A DNA stretch of 64,000 nucleotides from Streptomyces sp. NBC_00820 (GCF_036347055.1 NZ_CP108882.1:2245001-2309000), one strand, 5' to 3'. Shown: positions 46,533 through 57,536, numbered from the stretch's first letter. Program-made: numbers and translations. The notes: a model not told the origin generated them from the letters alone.

Positions 46533-46979
46533 TCAGTGGCCCTGTTCGTCGCGGCGGCGCTGCCAGCGCTGCTCGATCCGGTCCATCATGGAGCGCTTCT
46601 GCCGCGGGTGGCGGACCTGGCGGCGCGCGGAGCCGGTGTTACCGGTGTGGCCCACGCGGCCTCCTCGCCCCCCGCGGCCCGCGGGGCCCGCGGGGTGTTC
46701 ACCGGGCTTGGGCGTCTTGCGCCAGCCGGTTACGGCGAGAACGGCACAGCCGAGCATGACGAGGAAGCCGACCACGCTGACCCAGATCTGCTGCGCGACC
46801 ATCCCGGCCATGAGGAGCGCGATACCCACGAGGAAGCCCGCGAGCGCCTGGTAGACCCGCCGCCGGGTGTACGTCCGCAGCCCGTTTCCCTCAAGCGCTG
46901 ACGCGAACTTGGGATCTTCGGCGTACAGCGCTCGCTCCATCTGCTCGAGCATGCGCTGCTCGTGCTCCGAGAGCGGCAC
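46533..46979 (-). CDS. DUF3040 domain-containing membrane protein
   Basis: A 148-residue actinobacterial protein. The family N-terminus MPLSEHEQRMLEQMERALYAEDPKFASAL is followed by a short linker, two membrane segments (LAGFLVGIALLMAGMV and WVSVVGFLVMLGCAVLAV) and a Gly/Arg-rich basic tail. DUF3040 function is unknown; the family is restricted to actinobacteria and often sits near division genes. GTG at 46979 follows GAGGAGG. Confidence 0.93.
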   Translation of the reverse strand: MPLSEHEQRMLEQMERALYAEDPKFASALEGNGLRTYTRRRVYQALAGFLVGIALLMAGMVAQQIWVSVVGFLVMLGCAVLAVTGWRKTPKPGEHPAGPAGRGGRGGRVGHTGNTGSARRQVRHPRQKRSMMDRIEQRWQRRRDEQGH

Positions 46980-47257
46980 GGAGTCCTCCTCATCGTGCGG
47001 TCGCCGGGGCGACCCGGGGGGTCCCTTCAGGATAGGCAGGGAATCGCCCCCGTGAAACCCGCCCCTCTACGCCAATTGGCCAACCGGAGCCCGCCATGCG
47101 CGGGCTCGGCTCGCTGAGGCTTCCATTCCCCGACGGCCGACCCGTCATGCCGGACGGTGTACCTCGATCATACGGCGCAAACCCCTCGATCGGGGGGCTT
47201 GTGGCGTACTCCATCTGCCGTCGAGCCCCTGATCAGCGGCTCGTCGCGGGGAGACGC

Positions 47258-48028
47258 TCAGGCTTCCGCGGCCCCTCGTGTCACGCCGAGCACGTGGATC
47301 TGGGTGGCGACGGAGTGGAACGCGGGCAGTTCGGCCGCGGCGGCCTCCAGCCTGAGCAGGGCGTCGAGGGCACCGGGCTCGGTGTCGACCAGGACGCCGG
47401 GCACGAGGTCGGCGAAGACCCGCACGCCGTGCACGGCGCCGGCCGTCAGGCCCGCGCCCTCGACCAGCGCGGTGAGCTGCTCGGCGGTGAAGCGGTGCGG
47501 GACCGGGTCACCGGCGCCCCAACGGCCGTCGGGGTCGCCGAGGGCCTGCCTGGCCTCCGTGAAGTGACCCGCGAGGGCCCGGGCGAACACGGCACCGCCG
47601 AGTCCGGCGGCGAGCAGGCTGAGCACGCCGTCGGGGCGCAGCGCGGCGACCACGTTGCGGACGCCCTCGGCGGGGTCGTCGACGTACTCCAGGACCCCGT
47701 GGCACAGCACGGCGTCGTAGCCGCCGCGCTCGACCACGTCGAACAGGCCGTGGGCGTCGCCCTGGACGCCCGTGACCCGGTCGGCGACGCCGGCCTCGGC
47801 GGCGCGGCGCTCCAGGGCGAACAGGGCGTTGGGGCTGGGGTCGACGACGGTGACGTTGTGGCCCAGGCGGGCGACGGGGACGGCGAAGTTGCCGCTGCCG
47901 CCCCCGGTGTCGAGCACGTCCAGCGCGTCCCGTCCCGTGGCCTTGACCCGGCGGTCGAGGGCGTCCTGAAGGACCTCCCAGACCACGGCGGTACGGAGAG
48001 AGGCGCGGGGGCGCATCGGGTCCGGCAC
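47258..48028 (-). CDS. SAM-dependent methyltransferase
   Basis: A 256-residue class I methyltransferase. The SAM loop is VLDTGGGSGNFAVPVARLG, followed by VTVVDPSPNALFALERRA, GDAHGLFDVV and the motif HGVLEYVDDPAEGVRNVVAALRPDG. It resembles CmoA/UbiE-like proteins; the substrate cannot be inferred. GTG at 48028 has GAGGAG 9 bases upstream, which excludes the longer frame to 48148. It follows a repeat-rich intergenic region. Confidence 0.92.
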   Translation of the reverse strand: MPDPMRPRASLRTAVVWEVLQDALDRRVKATGRDALDVLDTGGGSGNFAVPVARLGHNVTVVDPSPNALFALERRAAEAGVADRVTGVQGDAHGLFDVVERGGYDAVLCHGVLEYVDDPAEGVRNVVAALRPDGVLSLLAAGLGGAVFARALAGHFTEARQALGDPDGRWGAGDPVPHRFTAEQLTALVEGAGLTAGAVHGVRVFADLVPGVLVDTEPGALDALLRLEAAAAELPAFHSVATQIHVLGVTRGAAEA

Positions 48029-48200
48029 GGCAGTTGACTCCTCGGCGCGGCACCGCCTGTTGCCCGGCGGCGCGATCGGGATGCCTCCCCGGTCCCCTCG
48101 CACGAGGCCGGGAGGTCTCAGGCGCCTCCACCCTATTGCCTGCACCACCGCCCCCGGCCACCGAGGCGGGGCGCGTCTCGCAGGTCGGACGGGTCGCCGG

Positions 48201-48555
48201 GGGGCCGGGAGGGCGAGGTCGCACCGCGCCGGGCGGGGTCACACGGCACCGGTCCGCCCACCCGGCGCGGGAGGTCCGCGGGACGCCCGCGCGGCATCGC
48301 ACAGCGCCGGGCAACGCCCGGGAGCCACCGGACGGAATCGCGTGGCACCGGGCAAGGCCGCACCGCATCGGATGGTTCCGCGCCGCGCCAGGCGAAGTCG
48401 CCCCACGCCAGGCGAAGTCTGCGGGACGCCACGCGGAATCGCACAGCGCCGGACAGGGCACCCCACGCCGGACAGAGCCGCTCCGCACCGGACGGGATCG
48501 CGCCACGCTGGGCCGAGCCGCTCCCCGCCGGGCCGGGTCACATGGTGCCGGGCGC
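48201..48555. repeat. Degenerate ~20-bp tandem repeat array (about 17 units)
   Basis: Between the methyltransferase and HEPN genes the sequence keeps a 20-base period with a core like gcaccgggcggggtcgc (for example 48321-48340, 48341-48360, 48481-48500, 48501-48520). One or two units are 21 bases. The units differ at many positions, so the array is old. It contains no supported gene, and the period is not a multiple of three. Confidence 0.7.
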
Positions 48556-49218
48556 TCAGCCGACATCCGGCAGAGTGCGGCGGGATCCGGGGGCGCCCCG
48601 CTCCCCCGTGTCGCCCGCACCACCCACACCGTCGGCGCCACCCGCACCACCCCCGCCACCGCTCACGTCATCGCCGCCGGCTTCAGCACCGGCACCGGCA
48701 CCGGCGGTGTTCCGGCGGGGTTGGGGCAGGGCGGGACGGCGGACCAGCAGGCGTTCGACGAGGTGGAGGAACATCGCCACGTCACGTATCAGGTCGTCGG
48801 CGTCGCGTCGGCCGGCCGCGCCCTGTATGCCCGCCTCGGCGCGGGCCCGGCGGGCGGCGCCGGAGGCGAACAGGGCGCTCCACTCGGTCAGTTCGGGGGC
48901 GATCTCGGGAAGCACCTCCCAGGCGCTGCGGATGCGGGCCCGGCGGCGCGGGGAGGTCTCGGGCCGGCCGCGTGCGGCGAGCACGGCGGCGGCGGTGCGC
49001 AGGGCGGCGAGGTGGGCCGTGGCGTAGCGCTCGTTGGGGGTTTCCAGGACGGCGGCCTCGTCGAGTCCGGCGCGGGCCTGGGCGAGCAGGTCGAGGACGG
49101 CGGGCGAGGCCGTGGCCCGGCGGAGCACGGGGTGCACGTCGCCCGCCGGGCCGGTCGGTGAGGGGGCAGGGCCGGTGGCGCGGCGCCGCTGGGAGGCGGC
49201 TGCGGACGGGTTGGCCAT
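48556..49218 (-). CDS. SAV_6107-like HEPN domain-containing protein
   Basis: A 220-residue helical protein. The conserved part (residues about 28-150) reads DVHPVLRRATASPAVLDLLAQARAGLDEA, YATAHLAALRTAAAVLAARGRPE and AWEVLPEIAPELTEWSALFASGA. It resembles the HEPN-type SAV_6107 family of Streptomyces; the RNase Rx4-6H motif is not clearly present, so nuclease activity should not be assumed. The C-terminal 40 residues are Gly/Ala-rich. ATG at 49218 has AGGAGG 6 bases upstream. Confidence 0.8.
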   Translation of the reverse strand: MANPSAAASQRRRATGPAPSPTGPAGDVHPVLRRATASPAVLDLLAQARAGLDEAAVLETPNERYATAHLAALRTAAAVLAARGRPETSPRRRARIRSAWEVLPEIAPELTEWSALFASGAARRARAEAGIQGAAGRRDADDLIRDVAMFLHLVERLLVRRPALPQPRRNTAGAGAGAEAGGDDVSGGGGGAGGADGVGGAGDTGERGAPGSRRTLPDVG

Positions 49219-49481
49219 GACGAACCTCCTGTCGTCTGGGTCACGGCAGGCCCCGACACGGGGTGCCGTATGCGCCCATCGTGGGGTATGGCACTGACAA
49301 TCCGTTCTGACCTGCTGTTTCCGTGCCCGCACCCCCTCCCCGGGATCCAGTCGCCCGGCGGCCACCGGCAGCCACCCCGGCCGTCAGCCGTCCACCGCCC
49401 GTCCCCGCGGGCTCCCACGGGCTCCCACGGGAGCCCGCGATGCCCGGCCGCTTGTCAGTGCGGTGTGGCAGGCTCTTCCGG

Positions 49482-49925
49482 GTGACCAGCCAACCCGTCG
49501 AAGCACAGCGGCTGCGCGACCTCGCGCGGCTGCGCCGCGTCCGCGACCGGATCGACCGGGAGTACGCGCGGCCACTGGACGTCGAGGCGCTCGCCCGTGG
49601 TGTGCACATGTCGGCCGGGCACCTCAGCCGCGAGTTCCGGCGCGCCTACGGCGAATCGCCCTACGGCTACCTGATGACGCGGCGGATCGAGCGCGCGATG
49701 GCGCTGCTGCGCCGGGGCGACCTCAGCGTCACCGAGGTCTGTTTCGCGGTCGGCTGCCAGTCGCTGGGCACGTTCAGCACGCGCTTCACCGAGCTGGTCG
49801 GCATCCCGCCCAGCGCCTACCGGCGGGAGGCGGCGAGGGCCACGGCGGGGATGCCGTCGTGCGTGGCGAAGCAGGTCACGAGACCGGTCAGGAATCGAGA
49901 AGCGCGGCCGTCGGGCCGCCGTTAG
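49482..49925 (+). CDS. AraC family transcriptional regulator (short, DNA-binding domain only)
   Basis: A 147-residue protein consisting almost entirely of the two-helix-turn-helix AraC domain: DVEALARGVHMSAGHLSREFRRAYGESPYGYL and VTEVCFAVGCQSLGTFSTRFTELVGIPPSAYRR. There is no N-terminal effector domain, so it may be controlled by its own expression or by partners, like SoxS/MarA. GTG at 49482 was chosen; ATG at 49440 is in frame but unsupported. Ten bases later begins a VOC gene, followed by a UvrA-like gene. Confidence 0.92.
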   Translation: MTSQPVEAQRLRDLARLRRVRDRIDREYARPLDVEALARGVHMSAGHLSREFRRAYGESPYGYLMTRRIERAMALLRRGDLSVTEVCFAVGCQSLGTFSTRFTELVGIPPSAYRREAARATAGMPSCVAKQVTRPVRNREARPSGRR

Positions 49926-49935
49926 CGTGGCCGCC

Positions 49936-50349
49936 ATGAACCTCGAGATTCACGGAACCTTCCTGCCGCACGACGACCCGGAGGCCTCCCTGGCCTTCTA
50001 CCGCGACCTCCTCGGTTTCGAGGTCCGCAACGACGTGGGGTACGGCGGCATGCGCTGGATCACGGTCGGCCCGGCCGGCCGGGCGGGGACGTCCATCGTG
50101 CTGCACCCCCCGGCCGCGGACCCCGGTGTCACCGAGGAGGAGCGCCGCACGATCACCGAGATGATGGCCAAGGGGACGTACGCCATCATCACGCTGGCCA
50201 CCGACGACCTCGACGGCACCTTCGACCGGCTCCAGGCCGGCGGCGCCGAGGTCGTCCAGGAACCGACCGAGCAGCCGTACGGAATCCGCGACTGCGCCTT
50301 CCGCGACCCCGCGGGCAACCTGATCCGCATCAACGAGACGCGCCACTGA
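49936..50349 (+). CDS. VOC (glyoxalase/bleomycin-resistance) family protein
   Basis: A 137-residue vicinal-oxygen-chelate protein of two beta-alpha-beta-beta-beta modules. Seen: HGTFLPHDDPEASLAFYRDLLGFEV, then TTDDLDGTF-like ATDDLDGTFDRLQAGGAEVVQEP, and CAFRDPAGNLIRINE at the end. It could bind a drug or metal substrate. ATG at 49936 has TAGCGT exactly 7 bases upstream and no Shine-Dalgarno sequence, so it may be leaderless. The neighbours AraC and UvrA-like suggest a stress or resistance role. Confidence 0.92.
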   Translation: MNLEIHGTFLPHDDPEASLAFYRDLLGFEVRNDVGYGGMRWITVGPAGRAGTSIVLHPPAADPGVTEEERRTITEMMAKGTYAIITLATDDLDGTFDRLQAGGAEVVQEPTEQPYGIRDCAFRDPAGNLIRINETRH

Positions 50350-50390
50350 GCACAAGCAGCTCCGCAGAGACCCGGACAGATGGAGAGACG

Positions 50391-52787
<2,397 letters not shown>

Positions 52788-52827
52788 GCGTTCTCCGGAG
52801 GCCGGCCGGCCTCTCATGGGCTCCACC

Positions 52828-52878
52828 AGGCGTGGGTCCCGCGTCACGCGTGCGTCGTGTGACACGGGACCCACGCCT
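52828..52878 (+). terminator. Intrinsic terminator with T-tract after the UvrA-like gene
   Basis: A 20-bp stem (52828-52847 with 52859-52878, one G-T pair) is followed by ttcttttt. A U-tract is rare in this GC-rich DNA, so this is the most canonical terminator in the window. Confidence 0.92.
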
Positions 52879-52927
52879 GCTTCTTTTTCCCCGATCTCCT
52901 TTTCCCCGATCATCGCTTCGGGCATAC

Positions 52928-52953
52928 TTTTGTACTGACCAGTCAGTTCAAAA
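52928..52953. promoter_or_regulatory. Probable TetR operator upstream of the ABC/YhgE/TetR operon
   Basis: A 26-bp palindrome: ttttgtactgac, CA, gtcagttcaaaa, with one mismatch between the 12-base arms. It lies 15 bases before the GTG of the degenerate ABC ATPase gene in an AT-rich patch. A TetR gene is the last gene of the same operon, so autoregulation is likely. Confidence 0.7.
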
Positions 52954-52968
52954 GGTGGGGGAAAGCCT

Positions 52969-53703
52969 GTGCACGGCGTGGACGTCGTGGCCGAGGGGCT
53001 TGGGCTCAAGGGGCCACAGGGGTGGGCGTTTCGAGGGGTGACGGTCCGGGCGGAGCCCGGCTCGCTGATCGCGGTGGAGGGGGCGTCCGGCGAGGGGCGT
53101 ACGTGCCTGCTGCTCGCGCTCACGGGGCGGATGAAGCCCACCGCGGGGACGGCCGCCGTCGGCGGGCTCGCGCTGCCGCGCCGGATGGCGGCCGTGCGCC
53201 GGATCAGCGCGGTGGCCAACGTGGCCGGTGTCACCGATCTGGAGCCGGCCCTGACGGTCGGGGAGCATCTGCGCGAACGGGCCCTGCTGCAACGCCGGTT
53301 CGGCGACTCGCTGCGCGAGGCGCTGCAGCCCCGCCCGGACCGTACGCACGAGGCGCGGCTGCGCGCGGACGCGGCCCTGGCCGCCGCCGGGCTGGACCCG
53401 GAGTCGCTGCCCAAGGGCTCCCGTACGGCCGTCCGTGACCTGGAACGGCTGGAGGCGCTGCGGCTGTCCGTGGCTCTGGCCCTGGTCGCCCGGCCCCGGC
53501 TGCTCGCGGTGGACGACGTCGAACTGAAGCTCTCGGAGGCCGAGCGCGCCGAGGTGTGGAAGCTCCTGCGGTCGCTCACGCGCGTGGGGACGACGGTCGT
53601 GGCCGTGTGCCGTACCGCCCCCGCGGACTGTGTCGCCGTACCCACTCGCCCCGACGACCGGAAGGAGCAGGCCGATGCGCTCGCCCCGGCTGGCCGCGCT
53701 TGA
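52969..53703 (+). CDS. Degenerate ABC-type ATP-binding protein
   Basis: A 244-residue protein with an ABC ATPase layout but damaged motifs. The Walker A equivalent is EGASGEGRTCLL, so the lysine of GK(S/T) is Arg. The signature LSGG is missing (the region reads DLERLEALRLSVALALVARPRLL). Walker B is RLLAVDDVELKLSEAE, and the H-loop position reads VVAVCRTA. It may bind nucleotide weakly or act as a structural partner. GTG at 52969 follows ggtgggggaaag. Its 3' end overlaps the YhgE-like gene by 29 bases. Confidence 0.85.
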   Translation: MHGVDVVAEGLGLKGPQGWAFRGVTVRAEPGSLIAVEGASGEGRTCLLLALTGRMKPTAGTAAVGGLALPRRMAAVRRISAVANVAGVTDLEPALTVGEHLRERALLQRRFGDSLREALQPRPDRTHEARLRADAALAAAGLDPESLPKGSRTAVRDLERLEALRLSVALALVARPRLLAVDDVELKLSEAERAEVWKLLRSLTRVGTTVVAVCRTAPADCVAVPTRPDDRKEQADALAPAGRA

Positions 53704-55759
53704 GCTGAGGCGGTTCACGCGGGGCAGGCTGCCGCGCGCCGCCCTGGTCGCGCTGCTCCTGCTGCCCCTGCTCTACGGCGCCCTGTACCTGTGGTCCTTC
53801 TGGGACCCCTACGGCCGGCTGGACCGCATCCCGGTCGCCCTGGTGAACGACGACAAGGGGGCCACCGTCGACGGCAGGAGGATCGAGGCGGGCGACGGCA
53901 TCACGGCCGGGCTGCGCGCGAGCCGCACCTTCGCGTGGCACGAGGTGAGCGACGCCGAGGCCCGCCGTGGCGTCGAGGACGGCACCTACTACCTGTCCCT
54001 GACGATGCCGGCCGACCTCAGCGAGCGCATCGCCTCCGGTGCGGGCGGCTCGCCGGAGACGGGCGCGCTCCAGGTGCGCACGAACGACGCGAACAACTAC
54101 ATCGTCGGCCAGATCTCCCGGACGGTCTTCGCCGAGGTCCGCTCGGCCGCGTCCACCAAGGCCTCGCGGGCCTTCCTGGACCGGATCTTCGTCTCCTTCT
54201 CCACCCTCCACGACCGGACGCTGACGGCCGCCGGGGGCGCCGACCGGCTGCGAAAGGGCATCGGGAAGGCGGAGAAGGGCTCCAAGGACCTCGCCGACGG
54301 CCTGAAGGACGCCAAGAGCGGCAGCGGGAAGCTCTCCACGGGGCTGAAGAGGCTCACCAAGGGCGCCGACGGTCTGGAGGACGGCTCCCGGCAGGTCGCG
54401 GCGGGCACGCAGACCCTCGCGGACAAGGTCAACGGCGTCTACGGCAAGGCCGGACCCTTCCTGAAGGAGCATCAGAAGACCATCGGGGACACGGCCCGTC
54501 TGGTCGCCGACTCGGCCGGGACGGTCCAGGACAACCTCGACGTCCTGGTGAAGCTCGCACCGGGCGCCGCCGAAGCGGCCCACACCTCCTCCGCCGTCCT
54601 GACCGAGGCCTACCAGGCACGCTGCGCGGCCCCACCGGTCCCCGACCCGGCCTGCCCGGACCTGAAGAGGGCCACGCGGGCGGCCGCCGACGTGGCCGGC
54701 GTCGGCGACGACCTGAACGCTCTGATCGCCGACCAGGGCGGCGATCTGACGACCATGCGGAACAACCTCGGCACGCTCCGGAAGCAGGCCCGCGCCCTCG
54801 CCGAGCGCGCACCGCACCTCTCCTCGGACGCCGCCGACGCCGTCAGGCGGATCAACGCACTCAACGACGGCGCGGCCCGGGTCGCGGCCGGCGCGAAGCG
54901 GCTGCACACCGGACTCGGCACCGCACGCACCGGCGCGGCCACGCTGCACAAGGGCATCGGCACCGCCGAGTCCGGCGCCAGGACGCTCAGCGGCGGCCTG
55001 TACAAGCTGGCCGACGGCTCCGAGAAGCTCGCCGGCGGCCTGCACGCCGGCGCACGGCGCATCCCCGACTACGACGAGCGGGACCGCGACCGCCACACCG
55101 GCGTGATGGCCGACCCGGTCCGGCTGTCCGCCCAGGACCTGCACAAGGCGCCGAACTACGGCACAGGGTTCGCCCCCTACTTCATCCCGCTGTCCCTGTG
55201 GGTGGGCGCGATGGTCGCCTACATGCTGATCCCGCCGCTCAACCGGCGGGCCCTGGCGGCCGGTGCGTCCGCCTGGCGGATCGCGCTCGCCGGCTGGCTT
55301 CCGGTGGCCGCGCTGGGCGTGCTGCAGACCGCCGCCCTGATGTCGGTCCTGCACTGGGGCCTCGGCCTGCGAACGGCCCGGGCGGCGGGCACGGTCGGCT
55401 TCCTGTTCCTGGTCACGGCGTGCTTCGCGGCGCTCGTGCAGTGGCTGAACGCCCGCTTCGGCGCGGCGGGCCGCATCCTCGTGCTGGCGCTGCTGATGCT
55501 CCAGCTGACCTCGGCGGGCGGCACGTACCCGGTACAGACCAGCCCGCGCTTCTTCAACGTGCTCCACCCGCTGCTGCCGATGAGCTACGTCGTGGCGGCC
55601 CTGCGCCGGCTGATCACCGGCGGCGGACTCGGACCGGTGTGGCAGGCCTGCGCGGTGCTCGCCGCGTTCACCGCGGGCGCCCTCGCGCTGACCGCGCTGG
55701 CCGCCCGGCGCCGCCAGGTGTGGACGCTCTCCCGGCTGCACCCCGAGCTGAGCCTGTGA
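53675..55759 (+). CDS. YhgE/Pip-type membrane protein (ABC-2-like permease)
   Basis: A 694-residue protein. One N-terminal membrane span (about 22-42, ALVALLLLPLLYGALYLWSF) precedes a large extracytoplasmic region beginning IPVALVNDDKGATVDG. Two coiled or heptad-like parts carry repeats such as LADGLKDAKSGSGKLSTGLKRL. The C-terminal ABC-2-like membrane domain has about five spans (residues 505-690). This is the layout of YhgE/Pip proteins, including phage-infection and type VII-secretion-associated ones. ATG at 53675 has AGGAG 7 bases upstream. Its partners are a degenerate ATPase and TetR. Confidence 0.9.
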   Translation: MRSPRLAALELRRFTRGRLPRAALVALLLLPLLYGALYLWSFWDPYGRLDRIPVALVNDDKGATVDGRRIEAGDGITAGLRASRTFAWHEVSDAEARRGVEDGTYYLSLTMPADLSERIASGAGGSPETGALQVRTNDANNYIVGQISRTVFAEVRSAASTKASRAFLDRIFVSFSTLHDRTLTAAGGADRLRKGIGKAEKGSKDLADGLKDAKSGSGKLSTGLKRLTKGADGLEDGSRQVAAGTQTLADKVNGVYGKAGPFLKEHQKTIGDTARLVADSAGTVQDNLDVLVKLAPGAAEAAHTSSAVLTEAYQARCAAPPVPDPACPDLKRATRAAADVAGVGDDLNALIADQGGDLTTMRNNLGTLRKQARALAERAPHLSSDAADAVRRINALNDGAARVAAGAKRLHTGLGTARTGAATLHKGIGTAESGARTLSGGLYKLADGSEKLAGGLHAGARRIPDYDERDRDRHTGVMADPVRLSAQDLHKAPNYGTGFAPYFIPLSLWVGAMVAYMLIPPLNRRALAAGASAWRIALAGWLPVAALGVLQTAALMSVLHWGLGLRTARAAGTVGFLFLVTACFAALVQWLNARFGAAGRILVLALLMLQLTSAGGTYPVQTSPRFFNVLHPLLPMSYVVAALRRLITGGGLGPVWQACAVLAAFTAGALALTALAARRRQVWTLSRLHPELSL

Positions 55760-55806
55760 TCCCCAAGCAGACCCCGCACGCGCGCGTACCTGTGAGAATC
55801 GGGTCC

Positions 55807-56436
55807 ATGGAAAGCAGCAGCGCCACGTCCGGTGCCAGCACGCGCCGCGAGGCCACCCGGCAGAGGCTGTACGAGGCAGCCGTCACACTCATCGCCGAAC
55901 AGGGCTTCTCCGCCACCACGGTGGACGAGATCGCCGAACGGGCCGGCGTCGCGAAGGGCACGGTCTACTACAACTTCGCGAGCAAGTCGGTCCTCTTCGA
56001 GGAGCTGCTGCGGCACGGCGTGGGCCTGCTCACCGCCTCCCTGCGCGAGGCGGCCGAGCGGACGGCGGCCGACGGCGGGAGCAGGGTGGACGCCCTGGAC
56101 GCGATGGTCCGCGCGGGCCTGGTCTTCATCGACCGCTACCCGGCCTTCACCCAGCTGTACGTCGCGGAGCTGTGGCGCACCAACCGCGCCTGGCAGTCCA
56201 CCTTGATGGTGGTCCGCCAGGAGGCCGTCGCCGTCGTCGAGGGCGTGCTGCGCGAAGGAGTGGCGGCCGGCGAGTTCAGCGCGGAGATCGACATCCAGCT
56301 GACGGCGGCGGCTCTGGTCGGCATGGTCCTGGTGGCCGCGCTGGACTGGAAGGCGTTCCAGCCGGAGCGCTCCCTGGACGACGTGCACGCGGCGCTGTCC
56401 CGGCTGCTCCAGGGCCGCGTGAGCGGCAACGGCTGA
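55807..56436 (+). CDS. TetR family transcriptional regulator
   Basis: A 209-residue regulator with an N-terminal TetR helix-turn-helix (RLYEAAVTLIAEQGFSATTVDEIAERAGVAKGTVYYNFASKSVLFEE, in the first 75 residues) and a helical ligand domain. It is the last gene of the ATPase/YhgE operon and probably binds the palindrome at 52928-52953. ATG at 55807 lacks a Shine-Dalgarno sequence; GAGAAT lies exactly 7 bases upstream, so an additional leaderless transcript is possible. Ligand unknown. Confidence 0.94.
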   Translation: MESSSATSGASTRREATRQRLYEAAVTLIAEQGFSATTVDEIAERAGVAKGTVYYNFASKSVLFEELLRHGVGLLTASLREAAERTAADGGSRVDALDAMVRAGLVFIDRYPAFTQLYVAELWRTNRAWQSTLMVVRQEAVAVVEGVLREGVAAGEFSAEIDIQLTAAALVGMVLVAALDWKAFQPERSLDDVHAALSRLLQGRVSGNG

Positions 56437-56501
56437 GCCGTACGGCCGCCGCCGGGCACCGCGTCCGGCAGGCGGCCCGCCCGCCCACCGGACAGCACAT
56501 A

Positions 56502-56535
56502 GGAGGCGCCGGTCCGCTCACGGACCGGCGCCTCC
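56502..56535 (+). terminator. Terminator of the ABC/YhgE/TetR operon
   Basis: A perfect 15-bp stem (56502-56516 with 56521-56535) with loop CTCA, 65 bases after the tetR stop codon. Confidence 0.88.
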
Positions 56536-56540
56536 CCTGT

Positions 56541-56590
56541 TTCCCCGTACTCCCCCGTGTTCCCCCGTGTTCCCCCGTGTTCCCCCGTAC
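56541..56590. repeat. Five 10-bp repeats (tcccccgtgt type)
   Basis: Units ttccccgtac, then tcccccgtgt three times, then tcccccgtac follow the terminator without interruption. The 10-base period equals roughly one helical turn. Confidence 0.85.
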
Positions 56591-56867
56591 GGTTCCCTCT
56601 CGTGGTCCCCCGTGGTGGTCTGCCCCGGGTCCCCCTGCCTCGCTTCCGCCGACGGATCGGCGGAAGGAGCGGCCGGCGGGTGCGCACCGTTCCGCCGCCC
56701 CGTGTCGGCGGTGCCGGGGCGCGCCCCCTTGCCGTGCCTCCACTCTGCCGTTTCCGCAGGCCGCGGCCCATCCGCGCGGATACTCATCTTGTCGGGTAGG
56801 TACGGATACTCAGTTCTCCGCGCGCGTGCCCACCCCAACGCACCGCTGCCTGGTTACGATCGCGTCC

Positions 56868-57536
56868 GTGGATGTACTCCCCCTGGTCTTCACGAGCGGC
56901 TGGGCCAGCGGCGTCAACGCCTACGTGGTGGTGCTGCTGCTCGGCCTGTTCGGCATGACGGGGGTGAGCGACGACATCCCGCAGACACTGCAACGCCCCG
57001 AGGTGCTGATCACGGCCGGCGTGCTCTTCCTGTGCGAGGCGGTCGCCGACAAGATCCCGTACGTCGACTCGGTCTGGGACTCCGTGCACACCGTGGTCAG
57101 GCCGCTCGCCGGCGCCTGGATCGGGGCGCTGCTCGCCGGGCAGAGCGGCTCGGTCTCGGACGTGGCCGCCGGTCTGCTCGGCGGTTCGACGGCGCTGGCC
57201 AGCCACACCGTGAAGGCCGGCACGCGCATGGCGGTCAACACCTCGCCGGAGCCGTTCAGCAACTTCGTGCTGAGTTTCGCCGAGGATCTCGGGGTGGGAG
57301 GCGTCGTCTCGCTGGCGATGTTCCATCCGGAGGCGGCGGCGATCATCGCGGGTGTCCTGCTCGTCTCCGGGCTGGCGGTGCTGTGGTTCCTCGCCTCCCG
57401 CGTACGGCGCTTCCTGCGGCGCCGGGCGCAGCGGCGGGAGGAGCGCCGGCTGGCCTCGCGCCGGTCCGGACAGCACGATCCGCACCCACAACCCCGCCAA
57501 CACGAGCCGCCGGGGCCGCCCGGACCACCCGCCTGA
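56868..57536 (+). CDS. DUF4126 family membrane protein
   Basis: A 222-residue membrane protein: LVFTSGWASGVNAYVVVLLLGLFGM, then LITAGVLFLCEAVADKIPYVDSVWDSVHTVVRPLAGAWIGALLAG, then GLLGGSTALASHTVKAGTRMAVNTSPEPFSN, typical of DUF4126. The tail is Arg- then Pro/His-rich. Function unknown. GTG at 56868 (VDVLPLVFTSG) has TACGAT exactly 7 bases upstream and no ribosome site, suggesting leaderless translation. About 60 bases before a flavoprotein gene. Confidence 0.9.
   Translation: MDVLPLVFTSGWASGVNAYVVVLLLGLFGMTGVSDDIPQTLQRPEVLITAGVLFLCEAVADKIPYVDSVWDSVHTVVRPLAGAWIGALLAGQSGSVSDVAAGLLGGSTALASHTVKAGTRMAVNTSPEPFSNFVLSFAEDLGVGGVVSLAMFHPEAAAIIAGVLLVSGLAVLWFLASRVRRFLRRRAQRREERRLASRRSGQHDPHPQPRQHEPPGPPGPPA

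Larger units (their letters stand above)
56437..56867. other. Intergenic region with terminator and short repeats
   Basis: About 430 bases between TetR and DUF4126 genes. It contains a terminator (56502-56535), five 10-bp repeats (56541-56590) and a direct repeat cggatactca (56777-56786 and 56803-56812) in the last 90 bases before DUF4126. No gene is supported. Confidence 0.6.

Noticed and set aside
47087..47107. Hairpin gagcccg / cgggctc between DUF3040 and the methyltransferase gene
   Set aside because: Only 7 bp with a 7-base loop in GC-rich DNA and not at a gene end; too weak to call a terminator.
48133..48541. Minus-strand frames through the 20-bp repeat array
   Set aside because: A 20-base period shifts frame at each unit; products are Arg/Trp-rich with no Shine-Dalgarno sequence.
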